Source: Mycobacterium sp. 236(2023)
Lineage (GTDB): Bacteria > Actinomycetota > Actinomycetes > Mycobacteriales > Mycobacteriaceae
Length of the DNA: 64,000 nucleotides
Assembly (NCBI RefSeq): GCF_029623955.1
Contig: NZ_JARSBP010000001.1
Location: 1 to 64,000, forward strand
Direction of reading: 5' to 3'
The position numbers and the translations under genes are program-made. How positions within the stretch are numbered: the stretch's first letter is position 1; every line of letters starts with the position of its first letter. Positions 40,583 to 48,117 of this stretch are shown here, piece after piece. A model generated the notes under the pieces. That model ran no database searches. It was not told the DNA's origin and saw nothing but the letters and a program-made list of their open reading frames with translations.

Positions 40583-42585
40583 CAGTTCCAGATGTGGACG
40601 CGCCGCTCGGGCTCCAGGAACAGCTCGTCGTCCCGGCTGACGTCGAACGCGTCGTAGAACGCGTCCATGTTGCGGATCACGCCATTGCAGCGGAACTCCG
40701 GCGGCGAATGCGGATCCACCGCGAGGCGCCGGATCGCCTCGGCGTCACGCGATTTCGTGCGCCACACCTGAGCCCAACCGAAGAAGACCCGCTGTGCGCC
40801 CGTCAATCCGTCGAGCACCGGAGCCTCGGCTCCGTTCAGCGACAGTTGATACGCGAGCAGTGCGATCGACAGGCCACCCAGGTCGCCGATGTTCTCCCCG
40901 ACGGTGAACGCGCCGTTCACGTGGTGCGAGGACCCCGACGACGCGAGTTCGCGCGGTACGAACTCTTCGTACTGCTCGATCAGAGCCTTTGTACGCAACC
41001 CGAATTCGGCGCGATCCTCGTCGGTCCACCAGTCCACCAGATTGCCGTCGCCGTCGTACTTGGCGCCCTGATCGTCGAACCCGTGCCCGATCTCATGGCC
41101 GATGACCGCGCCGATACCACCGTAGTTGGCGGCGTCGTCGGCATCGGCGTCGAAGAACGGCGGCTGCAGAATGGCAGCGGGAAAGACGATCTCGTTCATA
41201 CCGGGGTTGTAGTACGCGTTGACGGTCTGCGGCGTCATGAACCACTCGTCGCGGTCGACGGGGCCACCCAGCTTGGCCAAGTCGCGGTCGTACTCCAGCT
41301 CATAGCCGCGCCGGTAGTTGCCGTACAGATCGTCGCGTGCGATCACCAACGACGAATAGTCGCGCCACTTCGCGGGATAACCGATCTTCGGCGTGAACTT
41401 GTCGAGCTTGACGAGCGCCTTCTCGCGGGTCGCGGGAGTCATCCACTCGAGGGTGTTGATGCTGACGCGATAAGCCTCGCGCAGGTTGGCGACCAGCTCG
41501 TCCATCCGAGCCTTGGCCTGCGGCGGGAAGTGACGGTCCACGTACAGCCTGCCCAGCGCCTCACCCATCAGGCTTTCAACCACCGAAACGCCGCGCTTCC
41601 ACCGGTCCCGGATCTCCTCGGTGCCCGAGAGCCGCTTCCCGTAGAACGAGAAGTCCTCGGCGATCAGCTCGTCGGTCAGCAGGAACGTCCTGCCGTGAAT
41701 GACCCTCCAGCTGAGCCACTTCTTCCAGTTCTCGAGGCTCTCGTCGGCCCACAGAGCGGCGAACGCCGTCAAGTAGTCAGGCTGGCGCACAACGACTTCG
41801 GCAGCTTGCTCGGTGCCGGCACCCAGGCCGCCGAGCCACCCCGTCCAGTCGAAGCCCGGAGCCTCGTCGACGACCTCGGTGAACGTGCGCAGGTTGTACG
41901 TCAGGTCGGCGTCGCGCCGCTTCACGACATCCCAGTGCGCGGCCGCGATCTTCGTCTCCAGCGCGACGATCGTGGCGGCTGTCGCTTCATGATCGGCGGA
42001 ATCGCCGCCGTAGACGAGCGCGAACATCGCCGCGATGTGGCCGGGGTAGGCGGCCAGGATCTCGGCGTGCTGCTCGTCGCGGAAGTAGGACTCGTCGGGC
42101 AGGCCGATGCCGGACTGACTCAGGTGCAGCAGGTAGCGCGTCGAGTTCTTCGAGTCGGTGTCGACGTAGAGGCCCGTGCCACCGCCGATGCCGGCGCGCT
42201 GCAACGAGCCGAGAACGCCGGCGAGTGCGTTGTGATCCCCGGCGGCATCGACGGCGGCGAGCTCGTCGAGCAGCGGCTTGAGCCCACGGGCGCGGACCGT
42301 GTCCTCGTCCATGAAGCTCGCGTACAGATCACCGATGCGCTGCTCGTCGGTGCCCTCGTCTGCGTTGGCTGCTGCCGCTTCGGTGATCAGGTCCCGGATC
42401 TGCTCTTCGGCACGGTCGTACAGCGTGCGGAACGCGCCGTCGGTCGCCCGGTCACCCGGGATCTGATATTCGGTGAGCCAGCGACCGTTGACATGGCCGA
42501 ACAGGTCGTCCTGCGGGCGGGCGTCGCCGTCGACGTAGCGCAGGTCGATACCGGACTTGAGATTCGAAGAAGCTTCTACCGTCAC
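40582..42585 (-). CDS. zmp1: Zinc metalloprotease Zmp1 (M13/neprilysin family)
   Basis: This 667-residue M13 peptidase matches M. tuberculosis Rv0198c (663 residues). The zinc site HEIGH is in AVIGHEIGHGFDDQG (about 496-500), with the third ligand in ENIGDLGG, and the substrate region NAYYNPGMNEIVFPAAI is intact. It starts at GTG 42585 (VTVEASS), close to the family's PSGIDLSHIDADARPQDD start. No signal peptide is visible, consistent with leaderless secretion described for the M. tuberculosis enzyme. It blocks inflammasome activation there; in an environmental species its role is less clear. Confidence 0.96.
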   Translation of the reverse strand: MTVEASSNLKSGIDLRYVDGDARPQDDLFGHVNGRWLTEYQIPGDRATDGAFRTLYDRAEEQIRDLITEAAAANADEGTDEQRIGDLYASFMDEDTVRARGLKPLLDELAAVDAAGDHNALAGVLGSLQRAGIGGGTGLYVDTDSKNSTRYLLHLSQSGIGLPDESYFRDEQHAEILAAYPGHIAAMFALVYGGDSADHEATAATIVALETKIAAAHWDVVKRRDADLTYNLRTFTEVVDEAPGFDWTGWLGGLGAGTEQAAEVVVRQPDYLTAFAALWADESLENWKKWLSWRVIHGRTFLLTDELIAEDFSFYGKRLSGTEEIRDRWKRGVSVVESLMGEALGRLYVDRHFPPQAKARMDELVANLREAYRVSINTLEWMTPATREKALVKLDKFTPKIGYPAKWRDYSSLVIARDDLYGNYRRGYELEYDRDLAKLGGPVDRDEWFMTPQTVNAYYNPGMNEIVFPAAILQPPFFDADADDAANYGGIGAVIGHEIGHGFDDQGAKYDGDGNLVDWWTDEDRAEFGLRTKALIEQYEEFVPRELASSGSSHHVNGAFTVGENIGDLGGLSIALLAYQLSLNGAEAPVLDGLTGAQRVFFGWAQVWRTKSRDAEAIRRLAVDPHSPPEFRCNGVIRNMDAFYDAFDVSRDDELFLEPERRVHIWN

Positions 42586-42625
42586 CCCACCAGCGTGCCA
42601 GAAACGTCCAGGTACCCTCACGCGC

Positions 42626-43228
42626 ATGCCCGACGACGAGCAGGTTCCCGACCACGAAACGCGCGCAGGCACGTCGGGAGTGTTCAGAGTATTCAGTGGC
42701 TTCGGCATCGCCTCGGCCGTACTCGGGGTGATCGCCGTCGCCGCGGTCGTCGTGGCCGCCCTGATCTGGTCGGGTCATCGCAGTGACACCGACGAGCTGA
42801 AATACCGCACCGAGGTGCTGCAGGCGGCGGCCGACTGGACCAACGTCCTGATCAACATGAACAAGGACACGGTCGACACCGACATGACCAAGCTGCACGA
42901 CGGCACCGTCGGGCAGCTCAACGCGGACTTCGAGTCCAGCGTCGAGCCGTTCCGTCAACTGGTGCAGACGCTGCAGTCCCAGACCAGCGGACAGGTCGAC
43001 TCGGTCGCGATCGAGACCATCCACCACGACCAGCCCGGCGCCCCGCCCGCCCCCGAGCCGGGGATGTCCGGCTTCTCGACGCGGACCGACACCGTCATGG
43101 TCGTCGCCACGTCGCTGAGCGAGAACGCGGGCACCGAGAAACCCCAGACGGTGCGCTGGACGCTGCGACTCGACGTCACCGACGTCGACGGCAAGCTGTT
43201 GATATCGCGACTGGAGCCGATCCGATGA
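42626..43228 (+). CDS. Mce-associated-type membrane protein (Rv0199-like)
   Basis: This 200-residue protein has one N-terminal membrane helix (GIASAVLGVIAVAAVVVAAL) and an extracytoplasmic domain like that of Mce-associated (Mas) proteins (VLQAAADWTNVLINMNKDTV, LHDGTVGQLNADFES). It corresponds to Rv0199 by location. It overlaps the Rv0200-like gene by four bases. Mas-type proteins stabilise lipid transport systems; here they stand near MmpL genes rather than an mce operon. Confidence 0.86.
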   Translation: MPDDEQVPDHETRAGTSGVFRVFSGFGIASAVLGVIAVAAVVVAALIWSGHRSDTDELKYRTEVLQAAADWTNVLINMNKDTVDTDMTKLHDGTVGQLNADFESSVEPFRQLVQTLQSQTSGQVDSVAIETIHHDQPGAPPAPEPGMSGFSTRTDTVMVVATSLSENAGTEKPQTVRWTLRLDVTDVDGKLLISRLEPIR

Positions 43229-43914
43229 GGAACCGGCTGCGCGTTCTCGCCTTCGACCTGCTCGCACCGTTCGGCGCGATCGCCGCGCTGGTCTACGTCG
43301 GCGTCGCACTCGGCTGGCCGCTGTGGTGGGTGTCGGTGTGCTCGGTGCTGTGCGTCCTCATCGTCGAGGGCGTCGCCGTGAACTTCGCGCTGGCCCGACG
43401 TGACGCCGTCACCGTCGGCACCGATGACGACGGCCCGGGGCTGCGGCTCGCGGTCGTCGGCACCGCCGCGGCCGCAACCGTCGCGGCCGCTGTCGTCGGC
43501 TACGTGCAGTGGACGGTTCCCGACCGCACGTTGCAAGACGACAGCGGCGAGGTGACGGGCATCGCCAGCAGTGTCGCCGAGGCGTCGGCCACCTTCACTC
43601 CCCAGAACCCGACGTCGTCGATCGATCGCGCCACCGGCATGATGTCGCCGGCCAGCGCCGAGCGGTTCAAGAACGAATTCGCCGCGGTTGCAAAGGATCT
43701 GGGTGCCCGTAACGTCTCGGCGCAGGCCAGCACGGTGTCTGCGGGGGTCGAGGCCATCGGACCCGACGCCGCGAGCGTGGCCGTCATCCTGCGCGGCACC
43801 CAGTCCACGCCGGGGCGGCAGCCCGACACCGCGGTGCTCGCGCTGCGGGTCGCGCTGTCGAAGACCGACGGCCGCTGGGTCGTCGAGGACGTGTCGCCGA
43901 TTCACTCCCGCTGA
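43225..43914 (+). CDS. Mce-associated-type membrane protein (Rv0200-like)
   Basis: This 229-residue protein has three predicted membrane helices (LLAPFGAIAALVYVGVALGW, WWVSVCSVLCVLIVEG and LAVVGTAAAATVAAAVVGYV) and a Mas-like extracytoplasmic domain (ATGMMSPASAERFKNEFAAV, DTAVLALRVALSKTDGRWVV). By order it is the Rv0200 counterpart. It is coupled to the upstream gene by an ATGA overlap and ends four bases from the convergent flavoprotein. Confidence 0.85.
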   Translation: MRNRLRVLAFDLLAPFGAIAALVYVGVALGWPLWWVSVCSVLCVLIVEGVAVNFALARRDAVTVGTDDDGPGLRLAVVGTAAAATVAAAVVGYVQWTVPDRTLQDDSGEVTGIASSVAEASATFTPQNPTSSIDRATGMMSPASAERFKNEFAAVAKDLGARNVSAQASTVSAGVEAIGPDAASVAVILRGTQSTPGRQPDTAVLALRVALSKTDGRWVVEDVSPIHSR

Positions 43915-43918
43915 CGCC

Positions 43919-45115
43919 TCAGGCCCGGCCCTTCAGGATGAGATTCCAGTAGATCTGCGGCAGCACGTACCGGTCGAACGCCCACGCAACCCGGCGCGGC
44001 TTGAGTGGGTCCAAGAACGACGGCAGCGACGAGCTGATCGCGCCGTCCCGGTCGAATTCGGCAGGGATGAGGTGGCGGGAATCGGTGGCGACCGGTGCCA
44101 CGGTGTAACCGTCATAACGGGACAGCGGTCGCCCGTTGCGCGCCGCGACGAGGTTGTCCGCCAGCGTCGAGGTCTGACGTCGTAGTGCGCCGCCCGAGGG
44201 ATCGGTGGCCACCTGCGCGGCATCACCGGCCGCCCAAACGGTCGAGTAGACGCGGTGCTGCAGCGTCTCAGGGTCGATGTCGATGCGGCCGTGCGAGTCG
44301 GTACCGCTCAGGCCGGCGTCCTCCAACCAGCGCGGTCCGCGAAACGGGGGCACGAGATGGAGAAGATCGAACGGCAGGGTGCGTGTCCCGTCAGGCCCTT
44401 CGACAACGAGTTTTCGGTCGTCCGGGCGGACAGCGCTGACCGAGGTGTCGTAACAGACGCGCGCTCCCAATTCGGCCAGAGCGCTTCGTAACCGGTCGTC
44501 GACATCGGGCACCCCCAACAGCGCAGGACGATCGATGACGAGGGTGATGTCGACATCACCGAGACGGCCCTGCCTACGCCAGTAGTCCGCCGCGAGAAAC
44601 AACGGCTTGATGGTGGTGCCCGTGCAGCTGACCGGGGCACGCGGAACCGTGAACACGGCGTGGCCGTGACGCGGCGGCATGGCGCGGACGAGCTGCCAGG
44701 TGTCCTCGGCGCGGTCGAGGTAGTTGCTGCACACCGCCGGTGACTCGATGACCTCGGCCAGGCCGGGAAGGGCGTCGGTGTCCGGGACGAGCCCCGGGCT
44801 CAAGACAAGGTCCCGGTAGCCGTAAGTCCTGCCTGAGGCGCAGGACACGGTGTGCGCGACCGCGTCGACGGCCGTGACCGAGTCTTGGACCCAGCTGCAG
44901 CCGCGCGGCGTCACGGAACGCTGAGTGCGTTCGGCCTCGCCTATGGAGGCCTGCCCGCCCCCGACGTACGAGAGGAGGGGGCGGTAGGTGTGCACAGCCA
45001 GTGGCTCGATCACGGCGATGTCGTTGATCCCGCGTCGCAAGAGATGCGCGGCGGTGCTGAGTCCCGCGTTTCCGCCTCCGATGACGAGCACATCGAAAGA
45101 CGAAGTCGCGACCAC
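43919..45115 (-). CDS. Sulphide:quinone oxidoreductase-like flavoprotein
   Basis: This 398-residue FAD-dependent pyridine nucleotide-disulphide oxidoreductase has VLVIGGGNAGLSTAAHLLRR at the N-terminus, YRDLVLSPGLVPD, and a second FAD contact VWAAGDAAQVA. The C-terminal QIYWNLILKGRA recalls SQR and type II NADH dehydrogenases. Cysteines in SCASGR, SPAVCSNY and APVSCTG might form the SQR redox pair. It starts at GTG 45115, divergent from an MTHFR-like gene. It is not conserved at this position in M. tuberculosis. Confidence 0.82.
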   Translation of the reverse strand: MVATSSFDVLVIGGGNAGLSTAAHLLRRGINDIAVIEPLAVHTYRPLLSYVGGGQASIGEAERTQRSVTPRGCSWVQDSVTAVDAVAHTVSCASGRTYGYRDLVLSPGLVPDTDALPGLAEVIESPAVCSNYLDRAEDTWQLVRAMPPRHGHAVFTVPRAPVSCTGTTIKPLFLAADYWRRQGRLGDVDITLVIDRPALLGVPDVDDRLRSALAELGARVCYDTSVSAVRPDDRKLVVEGPDGTRTLPFDLLHLVPPFRGPRWLEDAGLSGTDSHGRIDIDPETLQHRVYSTVWAAGDAAQVATDPSGGALRRQTSTLADNLVAARNGRPLSRYDGYTVAPVATDSRHLIPAEFDRDGAISSSLPSFLDPLKPRRVAWAFDRYVLPQIYWNLILKGRA

Positions 45116-45206
45116 GCATGGCCCTTACCCGCTTTGGTGAGGACTATTCGGGCCGGGTGATGGGAACACGTGGGCCCACAGCTTCGACAGAAAGGGGGAC
45201 GCGGCC

Positions 45207-46199
45207 TTGGCGCAGATTTCCGAGCTGGATTGTCCCAAGCGCATGCATTTCGGTCCCTGCGGTGGGGTACGCCACGACGGGCAGTGTGAGATGCGCCCCG
45301 GGCCGTGCGTGTTCCCCGACGTCGTCCCGTGGGCGGGCCCGGTTCCCCAGGCGCGCCCGGCAACCGCCCCGCTGATCCTGACCGACTTCAGCTGCGTCCC
45401 GTTCGACCTGGCGGACATGACCGCCACGGCTGCGGCGCTGTCCGGTTCGTGTGACGCGGTTCTGGTGGGCGAGCACCAGAACCGTCCCGACTTCCCGCCC
45501 GTCCTGACTGCCAGCACGCTCCTCGACAACGGTGTGACTCCGTGGATAACGCTGTCGTGCCGGGACCGCAACCGCGTGGTGCTCGAGCAGGAACTGCGCG
45601 GACTGCAGCTTGTCGGAGTGCAGACGGTGCTGTGCGTGACCGGCGACGGCCGTGCCTACGACGTGCGCCCCGATGTCACCCAGACCTTCGACCTCGACGG
45701 CCCGCGCCTGGTGTCGCTGGCCGCATCACTGGCGGTCACCGCCGCCGTACCTGAAACCCCAACGGCGCCACCGGTTTCGCAGCGACCACTGCGGTTGGTG
45801 CAGAAGCAGCGCGCCGGGGCGGGGGTGGCGGTCCTCAACCACGTGTCGACCCCGGCGATGGTCGCCGAGTTCATGGCCGCTGCACGGACGGCCGGTCTGA
45901 CGATTCCGGTCCTTGCTGCGGTCGCGGTGCTGACCGACGAGGTGTCCGCCGCTGTGCTGCAGGGGCTGCCCGGTCTCGCGCTCGACGATGCGGTGGTGAG
46001 TTCGATTCTGACCGCGCCCGACCCGCGGGAAGCCGGTATCGCGGCGGCGGTCGACGAGGCCCGCGCCCTGCTCGCCATCGACGGGGTTGTCGGCGTCAAC
46101 ATCTCCGGCCTGGCCTCCGCTGCGGGTACCCGAGAAGGTGCCCACATCAAAGCCGAAGTGGGACAACGAATACGAGCATGGGTGGACGGCAATGAGTGA
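45207..46199 (+). CDS. MTHFR-like protein with N-terminal Cys-rich (PF12225-type) domain
   Basis: This 330-residue protein begins with ELDCPKRMHFGPCGGVRHDG and a second cysteine cluster (CEMRPGPC), a domain usually found at the C-terminus of methylenetetrahydrofolate reductases. The rest resembles the MTHFR TIM barrel: GSCDAVLVGEHQN, LLDNGVTPWITLSCRDRNRV, VLCVTGDGRAYDV and GVVGVNISGLAS. I place the start at TTG 45207 after AAAGGGGG; later starts would cut the cysteine motif. The stop overlaps the methyltransferase start by eight bases. It probably feeds a one-carbon unit from folate to the neighbouring methyltransferase; this link is inferred. Confidence 0.75.
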   Translation: MAQISELDCPKRMHFGPCGGVRHDGQCEMRPGPCVFPDVVPWAGPVPQARPATAPLILTDFSCVPFDLADMTATAAALSGSCDAVLVGEHQNRPDFPPVLTASTLLDNGVTPWITLSCRDRNRVVLEQELRGLQLVGVQTVLCVTGDGRAYDVRPDVTQTFDLDGPRLVSLAASLAVTAAVPETPTAPPVSQRPLRLVQKQRAGAGVAVLNHVSTPAMVAEFMAAARTAGLTIPVLAAVAVLTDEVSAAVLQGLPGLALDDAVVSSILTAPDPREAGIAAAVDEARALLAIDGVVGVNISGLASAAGTREGAHIKAEVGQRIRAWVDGNE

Positions 46200-46950
46200 G
46201 GCGATGTCGGCTGAGTTCGACACCGTTGCCGAATGGACCGCGGAGGTGGCGCGCGACCTCGGTCCGGACTTCTGGATACCCGCGGGATGCCGCGGCAGCG
46301 GCAATCCGGCCGCGCTGGACTGGCTTGTCGACGAACTCGAACTCAGGACCGGAGAGTCGTTGCTCGACTGCGGGGCAGGAGTCGGGGGACCCGCCGCATA
46401 CGCCGCGCAGTTGCGCGATGTCGCACCCGTGCTGATCGATCCCGAACGGGGCGCGTGCCGCGCGGCCCGGTCGCTGTTCGGGTATCCGGCGGCGCAGGCG
46501 AGCGCGGCGCGGCTGCCCGTCGACGATGAAACCTTCGATGCAGCATGGTGTCTCGGTGTGCTGTGCACGATGCCGGATCAGTCCGATCTGCTCACCGAAC
46601 TACGCCGCGTCGTGCGGGCGCCCGGACGCATCGGCCTGCTGGTGTTCCTCGCCGAGGTGGAGCTGTCGCCTGAGGACCAGCCGGAGGGCAATCACTTTCC
46701 GACCGAAGAGTCGCTGCAGCAGCTTCTCTCGGTCGCGGGCCTCACGGTCGTGCGCAGGCGGAAAACCGCCGACCTGCCGGAGATCCCGGCGAGCTGGCAA
46801 TCGAAGGTGGATGCTGTCGAGGATGCTCTGCGTCGCAGGCACGGTCACGAGCAGGCGTGGCGGGTGTCCGAGAAGCAGTCCGACGAGATGGGCCGGCTGC
46901 TCGGCGAGGGCCTCGTGACCGGGCACGTGCTGAGCCTGCGGGGCAGTTAG
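46192..46950 (+). CDS. SAM-dependent methyltransferase (class I)
   Basis: This 252-residue methyltransferase has the SAM motif SLLDCGAGVGGPAAYAAQL and AWCLGVLCTMPDQSDLLTEL in the later strands. WIPAGCRGSGNPAALDWLV before the SAM site may contact the substrate. ATG 46192 lies inside the end of the MTHFR-like gene (eight-base overlap). An MTHFR-like protein coupled to a SAM enzyme suggests a common one-carbon pathway. The acceptor is unknown. Confidence 0.82.
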   Translation: MSEAMSAEFDTVAEWTAEVARDLGPDFWIPAGCRGSGNPAALDWLVDELELRTGESLLDCGAGVGGPAAYAAQLRDVAPVLIDPERGACRAARSLFGYPAAQASAARLPVDDETFDAAWCLGVLCTMPDQSDLLTELRRVVRAPGRIGLLVFLAEVELSPEDQPEGNHFPTEESLQQLLSVAGLTVVRRRKTADLPEIPASWQSKVDAVEDALRRRHGHEQAWRVSEKQSDEMGRLLGEGLVTGHVLSLRGS

Positions 46951-47618
46951 GCCAGCAGGGCCGCGGCGATCTCCTCGGGATGGCTGAGCGCCGCGAGATG
47001 CCCGCCCGGGACCACCTCGACGTCGAGCCCGAGACGATCCCGCACCACCCGCCGCTGGAACTCCAGCGGGAACAGCCGGTCGTGGCTGCCCGCCAGCACG
47101 CGGGTCGGCACGTCGGGCCAGAACGGCAGCGGCCAGGGTTCGACGAACGGAAGCTCGGCCTGTTCGGGCTCCGGCCGCAGCAACGCGACCTGACGCACCG
47201 TGGCGGGAACATCGTGAAAGAAGTCCTCGATCACGTCGAATTCTGTTCTGCCAAGCTCGATTTCGGCGAAGTAGTCGATCTGCGCCTGCTTCTGCCCGGT
47301 GTTGGCCCACCAGTTGCCCGGCGACTCCGCCGGTGCAGGCACCATCGGGTTGAGCAGAATCAGCGACGCTGTCGGCAGCCGCTCGGCGACGATCGGCGCC
47401 GTCATCGCCCCCAACGACTGGGCGACCACCGTCAGCGGTCCGTCGGCGTCCATCGCCGCGACGGTCGCGATATCGGCGTAGGTGAGCAGGTCGGCTTCCG
47501 GGTCGTCGGCGGGCAGTTCCACGGCGATCGCCTCGACGCCGGCCTCTTCGAGCAGCGGGACGACCCGATGCCAGTACCAGGCGCTGCCGCCCGCGCCCGG
47601 GATCAGCAGATGGGCCAC
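46947..47618 (-). CDS. Alpha/beta hydrolase
   Basis: This 223-residue alpha/beta hydrolase has the oxyanion region HLLIPGAGGSAWYWHRVVPL, the nucleophile in TVVAQSLGAMTA, an acid in LAGSHDRLFP and the final histidine in VVPGGHLAALSHP. Small hydrolases of this kind act on esters or lactones; the substrate is not known. It shares its stop with the convergent methyltransferase (TTAG). Confidence 0.85.
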   Translation of the reverse strand: MAHLLIPGAGGSAWYWHRVVPLLEEAGVEAIAVELPADDPEADLLTYADIATVAAMDADGPLTVVAQSLGAMTAPIVAERLPTASLILLNPMVPAPAESPGNWWANTGQKQAQIDYFAEIELGRTEFDVIEDFFHDVPATVRQVALLRPEPEQAELPFVEPWPLPFWPDVPTRVLAGSHDRLFPLEFQRRVVRDRLGLDVEVVPGGHLAALSHPEEIAAALLA

Positions 47619-47622
47619 GGGA

Positions 47623-48117
47623 TCAGTCGCTGTTGCGCTGGGATCGCATCTTGGCGAACCGGTCGGACAAGCGGCCCATCCGGATCATCAAGGACGCCGC
47701 GGGGCTGGTGCTGCCGCGCAGGTAGGCGGCGAAGTCCTCGGACGGAACGCCGATACGCGACGCGAACTCCTGCTCGCCGAGACCCGAACGCTCCAGCAGC
47801 AGGTGCACGTGGCGGGCCACCTCGGCGCACTCGTTGGCCTCCAGATGCTCGCGGGTGCGAACCAGGACCTCCGACATCGCCCTCGACACCCCGTACGGAC
47901 GCGCAGTCTCGAGGACCTCCTCGACCTGGCGGGCCGTCCTGCCGAACGGATCGCGCTTGATGGCAACGACGATGCGCTGCCAGACGCTGAGGTCGTCGTT
48001 CTCCAGGGCGGCCCGGATCGCGGCGGTGGGCCAGAACTCCACGGGCCGGCCGTCGACACCCGGGGGAGTCGCGGCGGCGTCCGCGCCCCCACGAATCTCA
48101 GGGGTCACCGCCGTCAC
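47623..48117 (-). CDS. Rv0201c-like conserved protein with HTH-like C-terminus
   Basis: This 164-residue protein corresponds to Rv0201c by place and size. The C-terminal part (SGLGEQEFASRIGVPSEDFA, then AYLRGSTSPAASLMIRM) has the spacing of a Cro/XRE-type helix-turn-helix. The start is GTG 48117, overlapping the mmpL11 stop (GTGA), so it is made with the transporter. It may regulate the mmpL11 region, but no direct evidence is seen. Confidence 0.8.
   Translation of the reverse strand: MTAVTPEIRGGADAAATPPGVDGRPVEFWPTAAIRAALENDDLSVWQRIVVAIKRDPFGRTARQVEEVLETARPYGVSRAMSEVLVRTREHLEANECAEVARHVHLLLERSGLGEQEFASRIGVPSEDFAAYLRGSTSPAASLMIRMGRLSDRFAKMRSQRNSD

Noticed and set aside
40594-42786. Plus-strand frame of 730 codons opposite zmp1
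   Set aside because: Antisense shadow of a certain gene (zmp1 with HEIGH motif); no domain or start signal.
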